Below the pieces are notes generated by a model. That model was not told the DNA's origin. It worked only from the letters and a program-made list of their open reading frames with translations, and did no database searches. A DNA stretch of 64,000 bases from Catellatospora sichuanensis. Its GTDB lineage: Bacteria > Actinomycetota > Actinomycetes > Mycobacteriales > Micromonosporaceae. Below, one piece after another: positions 50,601 through 58,038 of this stretch (position 1 is the stretch's first letter; each line of letters starts with the position of its first letter). The stretch spans positions 245,349 to 309,348 of the forward strand of contig NZ_VIQO01000023.1 in assembly GCF_007483665.1 (NCBI RefSeq). The letters run 5' to 3'. The position numbers and the translations under genes were made by a program.

Positions 50601-51965
50601 GCCGCTGACGCTGCCCCGCAGCGCGCTGTTGGCGTAGATGTCGTAGCCGGTGACGCCGACGTTGTCGGTCGACGCGGTCCAGGTCAGACGGATCTGGCCG
50701 GAGGCGGGCAGGGTGTAGGCGAGGCTGCCGGGCGCGGTGGGCGCCTGGGTGTCGCCGGACTGGCCGGTGCGGGTGACGGTGTTGCTGTTGCCCGACTGGT
50801 TGCCGGCCGCGTCGCGGGCCCGCACGTAATAGCTGACCGTCTGGCTGTCCGGACGGCTGTCGGTGTAGGTCAGCGTCGAGCCGCCGACGCTGGTCAGCAG
50901 GCTGCCGTTGGCATAGACGTCGTATGCGGTGACGCCTACGTTGTCGGTGGACGCGTTCCAGGTCAGGCGGATCTGGCCGGACGCGGGCTGCGTGTAGGCC
51001 AGGCTGCCCGGCGTGGTCGGCGCCTGGGTGTCACCGGTGGTCGGGCCGTAGATCTCGAACTCGGAGATCTGGCCCGCCGGCCACGCGGTGTTGGCGGTGA
51101 TGTTGATCCGCACGTACCGGGTGGACGCGGTGGCGAAGTTGATCGTCACGGTGTTCGAGCCGGTGAAGTTGTACCCGGTCGAGGCCACGATGTCGGAGAA
51201 CGTGGTGCCGTTGGTGCTGCCCTGCACGGACAGGGTCTGCGTACGCGCGCCCCAGCCGGTCGGGATCTTCAGCACGACCCGGTTCACGCTCACGGTCGAG
51301 CCGAGGTCGACGCGCAGCCACTGCGGCCAGGCGTTGTTCACGCTCTCCCAGTAGGTGCCCTGGTTGCCGTCGTTGGCGTTGCCCGCGCCGTACACGTCGG
51401 CGTGGCCGCTCTCGGCGATGGCCTTGCCGCTGGCGAGGTTGCCGGACGAGCCGCCGCCCGCGCCGTACACCTCCAGCTCGGACAGCTGCGCGGCCGCCCA
51501 GCCGGTGTTGGCGGTGATGTTGATCCGCACGTACCGGGTGCTGGCCGCGGTGAAGTTGATGGTCACCACGTTGCCGGAGCCCGGCTGGAAGTTGTATCCG
51601 GCCGAGGCCACGATCGTGCTGAACGAGGTGCCGTTGGTGCTGCCCTGCACGGACAGCGTCTGGGTGCGCTCGCCCCAGCCCGCGGGCAGTTTCAGCACGA
51701 CCTGGTCGATGCTGACGGTGCTGCCGAGGTCGACCTGCGCCCACTGGGCGAAGGCGCCGGAGCTCTCCCAGTACGACCCCGCGTTGGAGTCGACGAGATT
51801 GCCGGTCACGTAGGGTCCGTTGACGCTGCTCGCCGTGGTCGCCTTGCCGGCGGCCAGGTTGGGCCCTCCGGCGGCCGAGGCCGGTGACGCCGGCCCCGCC
51901 ACGACGGCCAGGCTGACAGCGACGGCCGCCGCGAGCAGTCTGATCCGGACGTTTCTGATTTTCAC
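47697..51965 (-). CDS. Multi-modular GH87-type alpha-1,3-glucanase (mycodextranase)
   Basis: About 1422 residues, secreted (signal RLLAAAVAVSLAVVAGPASP). Modules in order: two discoidin/CBM32-like domains (~33-170, ~175-305), two Fn3 domains (~310-400, ~403-490), a third discoidin (~500-625), two CARDB domains (~638-745, ~751-850), a CBM6/35-like domain (~870-1030; YEAEDGSTGGG) and a right-handed beta-helix (~1038-1422). The helix resembles GH87: VYLPAGNYETAQKFQIYGKP, VVGAGMWYTRFHTPTG and Asp-rich DGINLTNDSTNN and GNGDDAFALF. It would hydrolyse alpha-1,3-glucan, as in fungal walls or biofilm glucan. GTG 51965 has GGGAGGAG five bases upstream. Divergent from the GH99-type gene. Confidence 0.87.
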   Translation of the reverse strand: MKIRNVRIRLLAAAVAVSLAVVAGPASPASAAGGPNLAAGKATTASSVNGPYVTGNLVDSNAGSYWESSGAFAQWAQVDLGSTVSIDQVVLKLPAGWGERTQTLSVQGSTNGTSFSTIVASAGYNFQPGSGNVVTINFTAASTRYVRINITANTGWAAAQLSELEVYGAGGGSSGNLASGKAIAESGHADVYGAGNANDGNQGTYWESVNNAWPQWLRVDLGSTVSVNRVVLKIPTGWGARTQTLSVQGSTNGTTFSDIVASTGYNFTGSNTVTINFATASTRYVRINITANTAWPAGQISEFEIYGPTTGDTQAPTTPGSLAYTQPASGQIRLTWNASTDNVGVTAYDVYANGSLLTSVGGSTLTYTDSRPDSQTVSYYVRARDAAGNQSGNSNTVTRTGQSGDTQAPTAPGSLAYTLPASGQIRLTWTASTDNVGVTGYDIYANSALRGSVSGSTLVYTDSQPDTATVSYYVRAKDAAGNISPMSNIVTRNGSGGGGTNQALNKPITSNGHTHIFAPENANDGDLTTYWEGSTSPNQLTVAMGSNVGVTSVVVKLNPDGAWGARTQTIQVLGREQSSSSFVNVVSAQAYSFNPATGNTVTIIASGSYADIRLQFTGNSGAPGGQVAELQVIGTPAPNPDLTVTSVTWSPAAPVETSAITLSAVVRNAGTNTAGATNVNFYLGTTLVGTAAVGSLAAGAQTTVNANIGTRNAGSYAVTAKVDEANSVVEQSETNNSLTASSNLTVSPVQSSDLVANLSWTPSNPSAGNNVTFSVAIRNQGTMASASGAHGITLTVLNEGGTVVRTLTGSVSGVINAGAASAAVNLGTWTAANGRYTVRVVLANDANELAVKQANNTSNTPLFVGRGANMNYDMYEAEDGSTGGGASVVGPNRTIGDLAGEASGRRAVTLNSNGQYVQWTTKSASNALVTRFSIPDNSGGTGTTSTLNIYVNNVFHKAITLTSKYSWLYGAEAGPSNSPGAGAPRHLYDEANILLDSTIPAGATIKLQKDSANSGTFAIDFINLELVSQRANPDPARYKVPTGTSHQEVQSALDAVRMDTTGAFIGVYLPAGNYETAQKFQIYGKPVKVVGAGMWYTRFHTPTGQENTDAGFRVESSANGSSFEHLAFFGNYTIRQDGPGKVWGELSQVNNLTFDSVWVEHTVCGWWGVKVSGWNVKNSRVRDTFADGINLTNDSTNNLVSNVEGRGNGDDAFALFSATDSGGSVGNNGNVFENISATLTWRAAGLAVYGGFNNVFRNMYIADMLTYSGITISSLDFGYPFVGFGTTPTRFENISLVRAGGHFWGNQTFGAIWVFAASKEFRGIRVTDVDIVDPTYSGIMFQSKYPEQQPVTDTVFTNVTISGAQKSGDAYDAKSGFGIWVNELPETGQGPARGSATFNNLTFSNNFQNIKNTTTTFTLNIS

Positions 51966-52183
51966 TGCACTCCTCCCTGCATTACCTCTCCTGCGTTTCA
52001 TCCCGCCGCGAATCCGCGGTCGCCGTCGCGGACGACGGCCACCCCGTGGTGCGGAAGGCGACCCGGCCGGAGCGGATTGCGGCGACGTGCCAGCTCGCGC
52101 GCACACGCCGCCACGGCCGAGGAGCCACCTGCCACCTGAAGCACTGTTACGAGCTCAAGTCATCGGTGTTTCTGACTGTGGTA

Positions 52184-52240
52184 GCAAAACGTTAGAGCCT
52201 TGGTAGTTAGAAGTCCACAGTGCAATGCAAAAAACGTAGC
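52184..52240 (-). promoter_or_regulatory. Upstream motifs of the GH87 gene
   Basis: On the minus strand TCTAACGTTTTGC (52196-52184) and GCTACGTTTTTTGC (52240-52227) resemble two plus-strand motifs at 52511-52546 near the divergent gene. They lie about 220-275 bases upstream of the GH87 start. Probably binding sites of a shared regulator. Confidence 0.4.
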
Positions 52241-52510
52241 AACAGTCGAGTGAGGACGGACGGTGATCATTTCCCGTGCGTGCGCCCTGGGGCCCCGTCC
52301 GATCAGCGACGATCACTGCTGGTGACGTCCAGCCATGACCGTTGATCTCGGCAGTCTCCGCTTTGGACGCTAGGTGAGCCCGGCCCCACGAGGGTGAGCA
52401 GGCACGGTTCACGGCGGTCGGTGACCCGTGCCACGGGCCGTGCGCGGTGGCAACCGTTGCGTCGTCACGGTCCGCGATGTTTCGAATGGCATTGCAAACT
52501 TGCATGCAAC

Positions 52511-52546
52511 TCTAGAGTTTTTGCGATGACGTTTCTAAGGTTTTGC
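52511..52546 (+). promoter_or_regulatory. Upstream motifs of the GH99-type gene
   Basis: TCTAGAGTTTTTGC (52511-52524) and TCTAAGGTTTTGC (52534-52546) start 23 bases apart, 80-115 bases upstream of ATG 52626. TTGCATGCAA lies just before (52500-52509). The motif matches the minus-strand elements at 52184-52240. The rest of the 660-base intergenic region shows no gene. Confidence 0.4.
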
Positions 52547-52625
52547 CTGCACCGCTCGACCGGGCGCGCCGCAGGCGCTACCGGGCAACACGACCGACCC
52601 GACATAGCAACGGAAAGGACCCGTC

Positions 52626-55109
52626 ATGTCCGTCTGGACACGACCGCTGCGGGCGGCGCTCGCCGCGCTGGTGGTGGCCGCCGGGCTCACGGCGGCGCCC
52701 CAGGGCGCGCGTGCCGCCGACCCGCCCCCGTCGCCGAACGTGCACGTCTTCTACTACTCCTGGTACGGCAACCCGGCCGTCCACGGCCAGTACCGCCACT
52801 GGCAGCAGGGCGGCCACACCCCACCCGCCGACGTCGGCGCGAACCTCTACCCGAAGCTCGGCGCGTACGACTCCGGCGACTACGCGGGCGCGGTCGCGCA
52901 GCACATGCAGTGGATCCGCCAGTCCGGCGCGGGCGTGCTCGTCTACAGCTGGTGGGGCCAGGGCTCCTACGAGGACAACCTGGCCGCGGGCGTGCTGGCC
53001 GCCGCCGCGGCCCAGGGCCTGAAGGTCGCCTGGCACCTGGAGCCCTACGCCGGCCGCACCGCCGCCTCCACGGTCGCCGACATCAACTACCTCAACACCC
53101 GGTACGGCGCCAGCCCCGCCTACTACCGCGACGCCGCGCACGGCAACCGCCCCGCGTTCTACGTCTTCGAGAGCCTGCTCATCGCCGACTGGTCGCCGAT
53201 CGCGCCGCTCAAGAGCAGCAACATCGTCCTGGCGCAGACCACGGACACCTCGAAGGTCGCCCACTTCGGCGGCATGTACACCTACGACGGCATCGCCGGC
53301 TCGACCGCGCCCGGCTGGGCCAATGCGAGCGCCTTCTGCAAGGCCAACGGCCTGATCTGGGCCCCGTCGGTCGCCCCGGGCTACCTCGACGACCGGGCCG
53401 TGCCCGGCAACACCACGCCGACCGTGGGCCGCGCCAACGGGGCGACCTACGACCTGCAGTGGAACAACGCGCTGAACCCGGCCACCGGCGGCCTGCCGGA
53501 CTGGGTGTCGATCACCTCGTTCAACGAGTGGCACGAGGGCTCCTCCATCGAACCCGCGCACGCCACTCCGCCCGCCGGCTTCGGCTACCAGACCTTCGAC
53601 GGGGCGTACGGCCTGACCGGCGCCGCCGCCGAGACCGCGTACCTGACCCGGACCCGGTACTGGGCCACCGAGTTCGCCAACCGGTCCGGCCCCGGCGACG
53701 TCGTGCCGCCGACCGTGCCGGGCAACCTCACGGTCACCGGCAAGACCGCCACCAGCGTCTCGCTGTCCTGGTCGGCGTCGACCGACAACGTCGGCGTCGT
53801 CGGCTACACCGTCTACCAGGAGCTGGGCGCGGTCGACAACGTCGTCGCGTCTCCCGGCGGCACGTCGGTCACCCTCAACGGCCTCACCCCGGCCACGACC
53901 TACTCCTACTACGTACGCGCCCGCGACGCCGCCGGGGCGATCTCCGGCCCGAGCAACACCGTCACCGTCACCACCGACCCCCCGGCGCCCACCGTCAACG
54001 TGGCTCTGAACCGCCCGGTCGTCGCGTCCAGCACCAACGGCGGCTTCCCGCCCGGCAACGCGGTCGACGGCAACGCGGGCTCGTACTGGGAGAGCGCCAA
54101 CAACATCTTCCCGCAGACCCTCAGCGTGGACCTGGGCGGCGCGCTCCCGGTCACCCGGATCGCACTGAAGCTCCCGCCGAGCTGGGGCGCGCGCACCCAG
54201 CGCATCGCCGTGCACGGCTCCACCGACGGCGTGAACTGGCAGCCGCTGTCGGCCGCCGCCGACCGCCTGTTCGACCCGGCCGCCGCCAACACCGTCAACG
54301 TGGCACTTACCTCGGCCGCGGTGCGCCATGTGCGGCTGACCATCACCACGAACACCGGCTGGCCCGCTGGCCAGATCTCCGAATTCGAGGTGTACGGGGG
54401 CGGCACCGTCGACACCCAGCCGCCGAGCGTGCCGGGCAACCTCACCGTCACCGGCAAGACGCAGACCGCGGTATCGCTGTCGTGGACCGCGTCGACCGAC
54501 AACGTCGGCGTCACCGGCTACCGGGTGCTGCGCAACGGCACGCAGTTCGGCACCGCGAGCGGGACCGCGTTCACCGCCTCGGGGCTGGCCCCGGGCTCGA
54601 CGCACACGTTCACCGTCGCCGCGCAGGACGCCGCGGGGCTGGTCTCCGGGCCGTCGAACGCGGTCACCGTCACCACCGATCCCGCCGGCAACGTCAACCT
54701 CGCGGCGGGCAAGCCGACGACGGAGAGCGGGCACGTCCAGTCGTACGGCTCCGGCAACATCACCGACGGCAACCGCGACACCTACTGGGAGAGCCCGAAC
54801 AACGCCTGGCCGCAGTGGGCGCAGGTCGATCTCGGGTCGAGCCTCGCGGTGTCGCGGTTGGTGCTGAAACTGCCCGCCCCGGCGGCGTGGGCCACCCGCA
54901 ATCAGACGCTGTCCGTGCTCGGCAGCGACGACGGAATGACCTGGCGGACCCTGGTGCCTTCGGCGACGTACACCTTCAACCCGGGCACGGGCAACACCGT
55001 CACCATCACCTTCACGGTGACCCCCACCCGGTACCTCCGCGTGGTCTTCACCGGCAACACCGGCTGGCCCGCAGGCCAGCTCTCCGAGCTCGAGGCCTAC
55101 ACCTCCTGA
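52626..55109 (+). CDS. Secreted GH99-type glycosidase with Fn3 and discoidin modules
   Basis: 827 residues. Signal peptide ~1-30. The catalytic domain (~36-355) matches GH99 (endo-alpha-mannosidase-like): HVFYYSWYGNPAVHGQYRHW, GVLVYSWWGQGSYEDN, HLEPYAGRT and the acid-rich SITSFNEWHEGSSIEPA. Then Fn3 (~358-450), discoidin (~457-590), Fn3 (~595-685) and discoidin (~687-827). The last discoidin is closely similar to the second one in the divergent GH87 enzyme, so both probably bind the same polymer. The specific substrate is not determined. ATG 52626 follows GGAAAGGA. Confidence 0.87.
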   Translation: MSVWTRPLRAALAALVVAAGLTAAPQGARAADPPPSPNVHVFYYSWYGNPAVHGQYRHWQQGGHTPPADVGANLYPKLGAYDSGDYAGAVAQHMQWIRQSGAGVLVYSWWGQGSYEDNLAAGVLAAAAAQGLKVAWHLEPYAGRTAASTVADINYLNTRYGASPAYYRDAAHGNRPAFYVFESLLIADWSPIAPLKSSNIVLAQTTDTSKVAHFGGMYTYDGIAGSTAPGWANASAFCKANGLIWAPSVAPGYLDDRAVPGNTTPTVGRANGATYDLQWNNALNPATGGLPDWVSITSFNEWHEGSSIEPAHATPPAGFGYQTFDGAYGLTGAAAETAYLTRTRYWATEFANRSGPGDVVPPTVPGNLTVTGKTATSVSLSWSASTDNVGVVGYTVYQELGAVDNVVASPGGTSVTLNGLTPATTYSYYVRARDAAGAISGPSNTVTVTTDPPAPTVNVALNRPVVASSTNGGFPPGNAVDGNAGSYWESANNIFPQTLSVDLGGALPVTRIALKLPPSWGARTQRIAVHGSTDGVNWQPLSAAADRLFDPAAANTVNVALTSAAVRHVRLTITTNTGWPAGQISEFEVYGGGTVDTQPPSVPGNLTVTGKTQTAVSLSWTASTDNVGVTGYRVLRNGTQFGTASGTAFTASGLAPGSTHTFTVAAQDAAGLVSGPSNAVTVTTDPAGNVNLAAGKPTTESGHVQSYGSGNITDGNRDTYWESPNNAWPQWAQVDLGSSLAVSRLVLKLPAPAAWATRNQTLSVLGSDDGMTWRTLVPSATYTFNPGTGNTVTITFTVTPTRYLRVVFTGNTGWPAGQLSELEAYTS

Positions 55110-55170
55110 CCGAGCCCTCGTCCCCGGTGCCGCTCCCACGTGCGGCGCCCGGGACGGGCCCTCGCGCCAT

Positions 55171-55232
55171 TGCAGTTTCGGGGAAAGTGCAGCTTCGGCC
55201 GCGCCGATTGCTGCACTTTCCCCGAAACTGCA
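55171..55232. terminator. Hairpin family C, copy 1
   Basis: A 22-base arm at 55171-55192 (begins TGCAGTTTCGGGG) is perfectly complementary to 55211-55232 (begins CTGCACTTTCCCC). It sits between the convergent GH99-type gene and the small ORF at 55292-55501. A second copy is at 56030. Confidence 0.75.
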
Positions 55233-55291
55233 GCGCGCGAGGTGCGTGACACGGCCCGCGCAAGGCGCGAGGCACGGGCGGGCGGGTGAGG

Positions 55292-55501
55292 TCAGGTGTC
55301 CAGGGTGTCGTCGAGCATGGCGTGGCGGATGATCCAGCCGAAGGCGAGCATCTCTTCGCCGTGGAACTCCAGGCCGACGATGCGGCCGAATGTCTGATCG
55401 AGCTGCGTGCCGCCCATCCGGTGGACCGGGCAGGCGACCCAGCCGGAATGCGCAGAGGCGGGGGCGGACAGGAGGACGTGCTTGCCGCAACGGTGAAACA
55501 T
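55292..55501 (-). CDS. Small hypothetical protein
   Basis: 69 residues (MFHRCGKHVLLSAPASAHSG ... WIIRHAMLDDTLDT) with two Cys and several His; no family recognised. GAGG about seven bases before ATG 55501 supports translation. It lies among gene remnants, so it could itself be a survivor of a larger locus. Confidence 0.5.
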   Translation of the reverse strand: MFHRCGKHVLLSAPASAHSGWVACPVHRMGGTQLDQTFGRIVGLEFHGEEMLAFGWIIRHAMLDDTLDT

Positions 55502-55612
55502 GGGCTGACCTCGGGGTTCGGGGGTTGTCGACGGTAGCACCGCGACGGCGTGTGCCCAACGTGTGCGCGCGTGCCAGCGCACTGTGCGCGCCGTGCCGGC
55601 GGCCCCGCGCAC

Positions 55613-55630
55613 CTGGTCCCGTTGGACCAG
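55613..55630. promoter_or_regulatory. Dyad in front of the ABC-transporter remnant
   Basis: CTGGTCC-cgtt-GGACCAG is a perfect 7-bp inverted repeat, 14 bases upstream of ATG 55645. Its position fits an operator, for example of a TetR-type regulator, for the lost transporter. Confidence 0.35.
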
Positions 55631-55644
55631 GGGAGGTAACGATC

Positions 55645-55730
55645 ATGACCTACGCTCTCCAGGCCGAGGGCCTGGTCAAGCGGTACGGCAAGACCATCGC
55701 GCTGGACGGCGTGGATCTCGCCGCGAGACC
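55645..55730 (+). pseudogene. 5' fragment of a DrrA-like ABC-transporter ATPase
   Basis: ATG 55645 with GGGGAGG upstream begins MTYALQAEGLVKRYGKTIAL then DGVDLAA, the first ~28 residues of drug-export (DrrA/CcmA-type) ATP-binding subunits. Similarity stops abruptly near 55725, before Walker A, where sequence continues into the antisense of another gene remnant. The ribosome site and dyad upstream are intact, so a normal gene was truncated by a deletion or rearrangement. Confidence 0.65.
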
Positions 55731-55929
55731 AGGGTCTGTACCGCGTCGGCGGGACGGCAGGCAGCGCGCCGCCCCACAGCGCGCCGGCGAGCGCGCACAC
55801 CGGCACTGTCCGGCCCGCGTCGACGGCCAGCCGGATCAGCGGCGTGCGCAGCCGGGCCCCGGCCACCTCGACCGGCACTCCGGCGCGCACCTCCACCGGA
55901 CCCAGAATCCCCACACGCACGTCACCCAC
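55725..55929 (-). pseudogene. 5' fragment of an AfsR/SARP-type regulator
   Basis: From GTG 55929 the minus strand reads VGDVRVGILGPVEVRAGVPV, then ARLRTPLIRLAVDAGRTVPV and LAGALWGGALP, the start of the OmpR-like DNA-binding domain of SARP/AfsR regulators. The expected next segment (AVQTLVSR) is present but in a different frame, implying a one-base deletion near 55745. Similarity ends at the junction with the ABC fragment. Clearly a broken remnant. Confidence 0.6.
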
Positions 55930-56029
55930 TGTCCCGGGCGTCCGCGGACCCGCCGACCTGGCCGGTTCCGGAGTGCAGCCCGGTCCCGCCGAGCAGCCCC
56001 GCCCACCCATCCGCCCATCCGCCCATCCG

Positions 56030-56089
56030 GCAGTTTCGGGGAAAGTGCAGCAATCGACGCAGGTGACGGTGCAGTTTCCCCGAAACCGC
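56030..56089. terminator. Hairpin family C, copy 2
   Basis: GCAGTTTCGGGGAAAGTGCA (from 56030) pairs with TGCAGTTTCCCCGAAACCGC (56070-56089) with two mismatches. It lies 55 bases after the DUF1996 gene's stop codon on its strand. A small direct repeat of CCCATCCG precedes it. Confidence 0.65.
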
Positions 56090-56143
56090 AGAGGCGGACA
56101 CGCGGCGGCCGGCCCCGCCATGCCGGGGCCGGCCGGGGTGCGG

Positions 56144-57529
56144 TTACGGGAGCTGGTAGTTGGCGTTCAGGGCGGCGCCGCGACCCGGCTGGGTCTCGTC
56201 GTAGCCGCGGGCGTTGCACTGGAGGCCACCGCGGACGCAGTGGTTGACCAGGGCGGCCTGCGTGGCCGGGTCCCAGGCGTTGAAGAAGTCGTAGTGGAAC
56301 GAGTAGCCCCGCCCGCTCGACAGCCGCACCTGGGACATGTCCCCGCTGACCGGGAACGCCATCTTGAACTCGATCATCGGCAGCGCCACCGGGTGGCTGG
56401 TCGGACAGACCAGGTTCACCGGGTACGCCATGTGGCTCTTGTGGTCGGGGGTGTCCAGGTAGAGGCCGTTCCAGCAGCTCGGGGCCTGGTAGCGGACGTT
56501 GACCTGGGTGCCCACCGGGCAGTAGGCCGGGAAGTCGGCGTTGTGGTAGCTCTCGCCGCACTCCCAGCCCTCGACCGAACCGAACATGAACTGGTCGGCT
56601 GTGGCGTTCGGGCTGCCCACGACGAAGCGCAGGCCCGGCGGGAACGGCCGGACGCTGGTGTAGTCGTTGACACCCGTCTTGTAGTAGATGACCTGAGGCC
56701 CGACCGGCGTGATCACCTGGCTGCCGTTGTACATGGTCGGCATCCAGTACCCGGACTTGTCACCGGGCGCCAGGCACGTCGTACCGCCGGCGTTCAGCGA
56801 CGACAGCGTGCTGGCGGCGTTGGTGGTGCGGTTGCCCATGAACGTGTGCATGTGCGACGCGCCGGGCAGGCCCGGGTAGACGATCGGGTCGTCGGGCCGG
56901 TCGTGGCTGAACGCGCAGTTGGCCTGGAACTCGTGGAAGTAGGCATGCGGCGGGTTGTAGGTCGACGGCGTCACGCCGGTGACCTGCGGGTTGGCCAGCA
57001 CGTAGCCGGTGGCGGGCGGCGCGGTGCCGTTGTCGCCGTACACCTTGAACTCCCACAGCGAGTAGCCGTAGCCGCCGTTGCGGACCGTGCCGTACATACG
57101 CACGTAGCGGCCGTTGCCCGTGACGTTGAGCGTCTGGGTGCCACCGGTGCTCGTGGTGGTGCTGTAGATCGAGGTCCAGTTGTTGCCGTCGTTGGAGACC
57201 TGGATCTGGTACGCGGTCGCGTACGCGCCCTCCCACTGCAGCACCACCTGGGTGATCGCCGCGGTGGAACCGAGGTCGACGCGCAGCCACTGCGGGTCGC
57301 TGAACTGGCTGGACCAGCGGGTGGCGGGGTTGCCGTCGACCGCCGCGGTGGCGGGGGTGCCGCCGTTCTCGGTGGACGAGGCGGTAGCCGGCCTGCCTTG
57401 CGAGAGCAGGGTGACGGCCGCCTGGGCGGACTGCATGGGCACCACGGTGACCAGTGACGCCAGCAGGGCGGCGGCGGCGAATCCCGCGACCCTGGAGCGC
57501 CTCGGCCGGCTCTGGCCGATGGATGTCAT
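56144..57529 (-). CDS. Secreted discoidin-DUF1996 protein
   Basis: 461 residues. Signal peptide ~1-38 (VAGFAAAALLASLVTVVPMQ). A discoidin/F5-8C domain spans ~40-165 (ATASSTENGGTPATAAVDGN, WLRVDLGSTAAITQVVLQW). DUF1996 spans ~190-440, with many Cys, His and Trp: HEFQANCAFSHDRPDDPIVY, GASHMHTFMGN, GWECGESYHNADFPAYCPVG and SHMAYPVNLVCP. DUF1996 is found in secreted fungal and actinomycete proteins and its activity is not established. GGGAG precedes the ATG. A TTGACG/TGACAC promoter overlapped by a perfect LacI-type palindrome lies 117 bases upstream, so sugar-responsive control is likely. Confidence 0.85.
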   Translation of the reverse strand: MTSIGQSRPRRSRVAGFAAAALLASLVTVVPMQSAQAAVTLLSQGRPATASSTENGGTPATAAVDGNPATRWSSQFSDPQWLRVDLGSTAAITQVVLQWEGAYATAYQIQVSNDGNNWTSIYSTTTSTGGTQTLNVTGNGRYVRMYGTVRNGGYGYSLWEFKVYGDNGTAPPATGYVLANPQVTGVTPSTYNPPHAYFHEFQANCAFSHDRPDDPIVYPGLPGASHMHTFMGNRTTNAASTLSSLNAGGTTCLAPGDKSGYWMPTMYNGSQVITPVGPQVIYYKTGVNDYTSVRPFPPGLRFVVGSPNATADQFMFGSVEGWECGESYHNADFPAYCPVGTQVNVRYQAPSCWNGLYLDTPDHKSHMAYPVNLVCPTSHPVALPMIEFKMAFPVSGDMSQVRLSSGRGYSFHYDFFNAWDPATQAALVNHCVRGGLQCNARGYDETQPGRGAALNANYQLP

Positions 57530-57646
57530 CGAATCTCCCGGAGGATGGGGGCTCGTTCACACCGGGGACCGGTGCGGCGAGCCGGGACGGACGGGTCCGT
57601 ACCGCGGGGCCGATGACGGGCATGGCCGCTCCACACCGCAGTACGA

Positions 57647-57694
57647 TGGAGAGCGCTCTCCAACAGTGTCACGCCGCGGGTGCACTTCCGTCAA
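57647..57694 (-). promoter_or_regulatory. Promoter with LacI-type operator for the DUF1996 gene
   Basis: Minus strand: -35 TTGACG (57694-57689), 17-base spacer, -10 TGACAC (57671-57666), and the perfect 16-base palindrome TGGAGAGCGCTCTCCA (57662-57647) over the expected start point. The palindrome resembles operators of CebR/CelR-type LacI repressors. Confidence 0.7.
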
Positions 57695-57848
57695 TGTCCC
57701 GTCCATTTTGCGCATTCTGCCGGGTTCATCGCGCCAGCACGAGGGCTGCCGACCCGTCGGGCGAGGCTGCCGGATCACGGCGCGCGCCAACAGAACCGGC
57801 TCAAAAACATCCGGTAACTCTTTAATTCGGACGGATTCCAACCAGGTA

Positions 57849-57900
57849 TTGACGAGCGGCAACATCCGCGTAACATCTGCGCTGTGGAGAGCGCTCTCCA
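57849..57900 (+). promoter_or_regulatory. Second LacI-operated promoter, no gene downstream
   Basis: Plus strand: -35 TTGACG (57849-57854), 16-base spacer, -10 TAACAT (57871-57876), then the identical palindrome TGGAGAGCGCTCTCCA (57885-57900). It is divergent from the promoter at 57694. No plus-strand gene follows before 59355; a strong hairpin begins three bases after the operator. Confidence 0.65.
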
Positions 57901-57902
57901 TC

Positions 57903-57940
57903 GCCGGTGCCGCCCCTGGATCCGAGGCGGCGGCACCGGC
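57903..57940. terminator. Hairpin directly after the orphan promoter
   Basis: GCCGGTGCCGCC (57903-57914) pairs with GGCGGCGGCACCGGC (57926-57940). It would stop transcription from the promoter at 57849 after about 60 bases, and may also end the minus-strand gene that stops at 58039. The rest of the gap to 58038 shows nothing further. Confidence 0.55.
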
Positions 57941-58038
57941 GTCAAGCACCGCGAAGGCTCTCGCAGGCCGGGCCGGTGACCGGAGAGCGCCCGCCATGCG
58001 ATGCGGGCCCTCCCCGTCGCGAAGATCGCTGCTTCCGG

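Noticed and set aside
55613..56100. Insertion sequence or transposase scar at the truncated gene fragments
   Set aside because: No transposase-like reading frame, terminal inverted repeats or target duplications are visible; only hairpin C copies flank the area.
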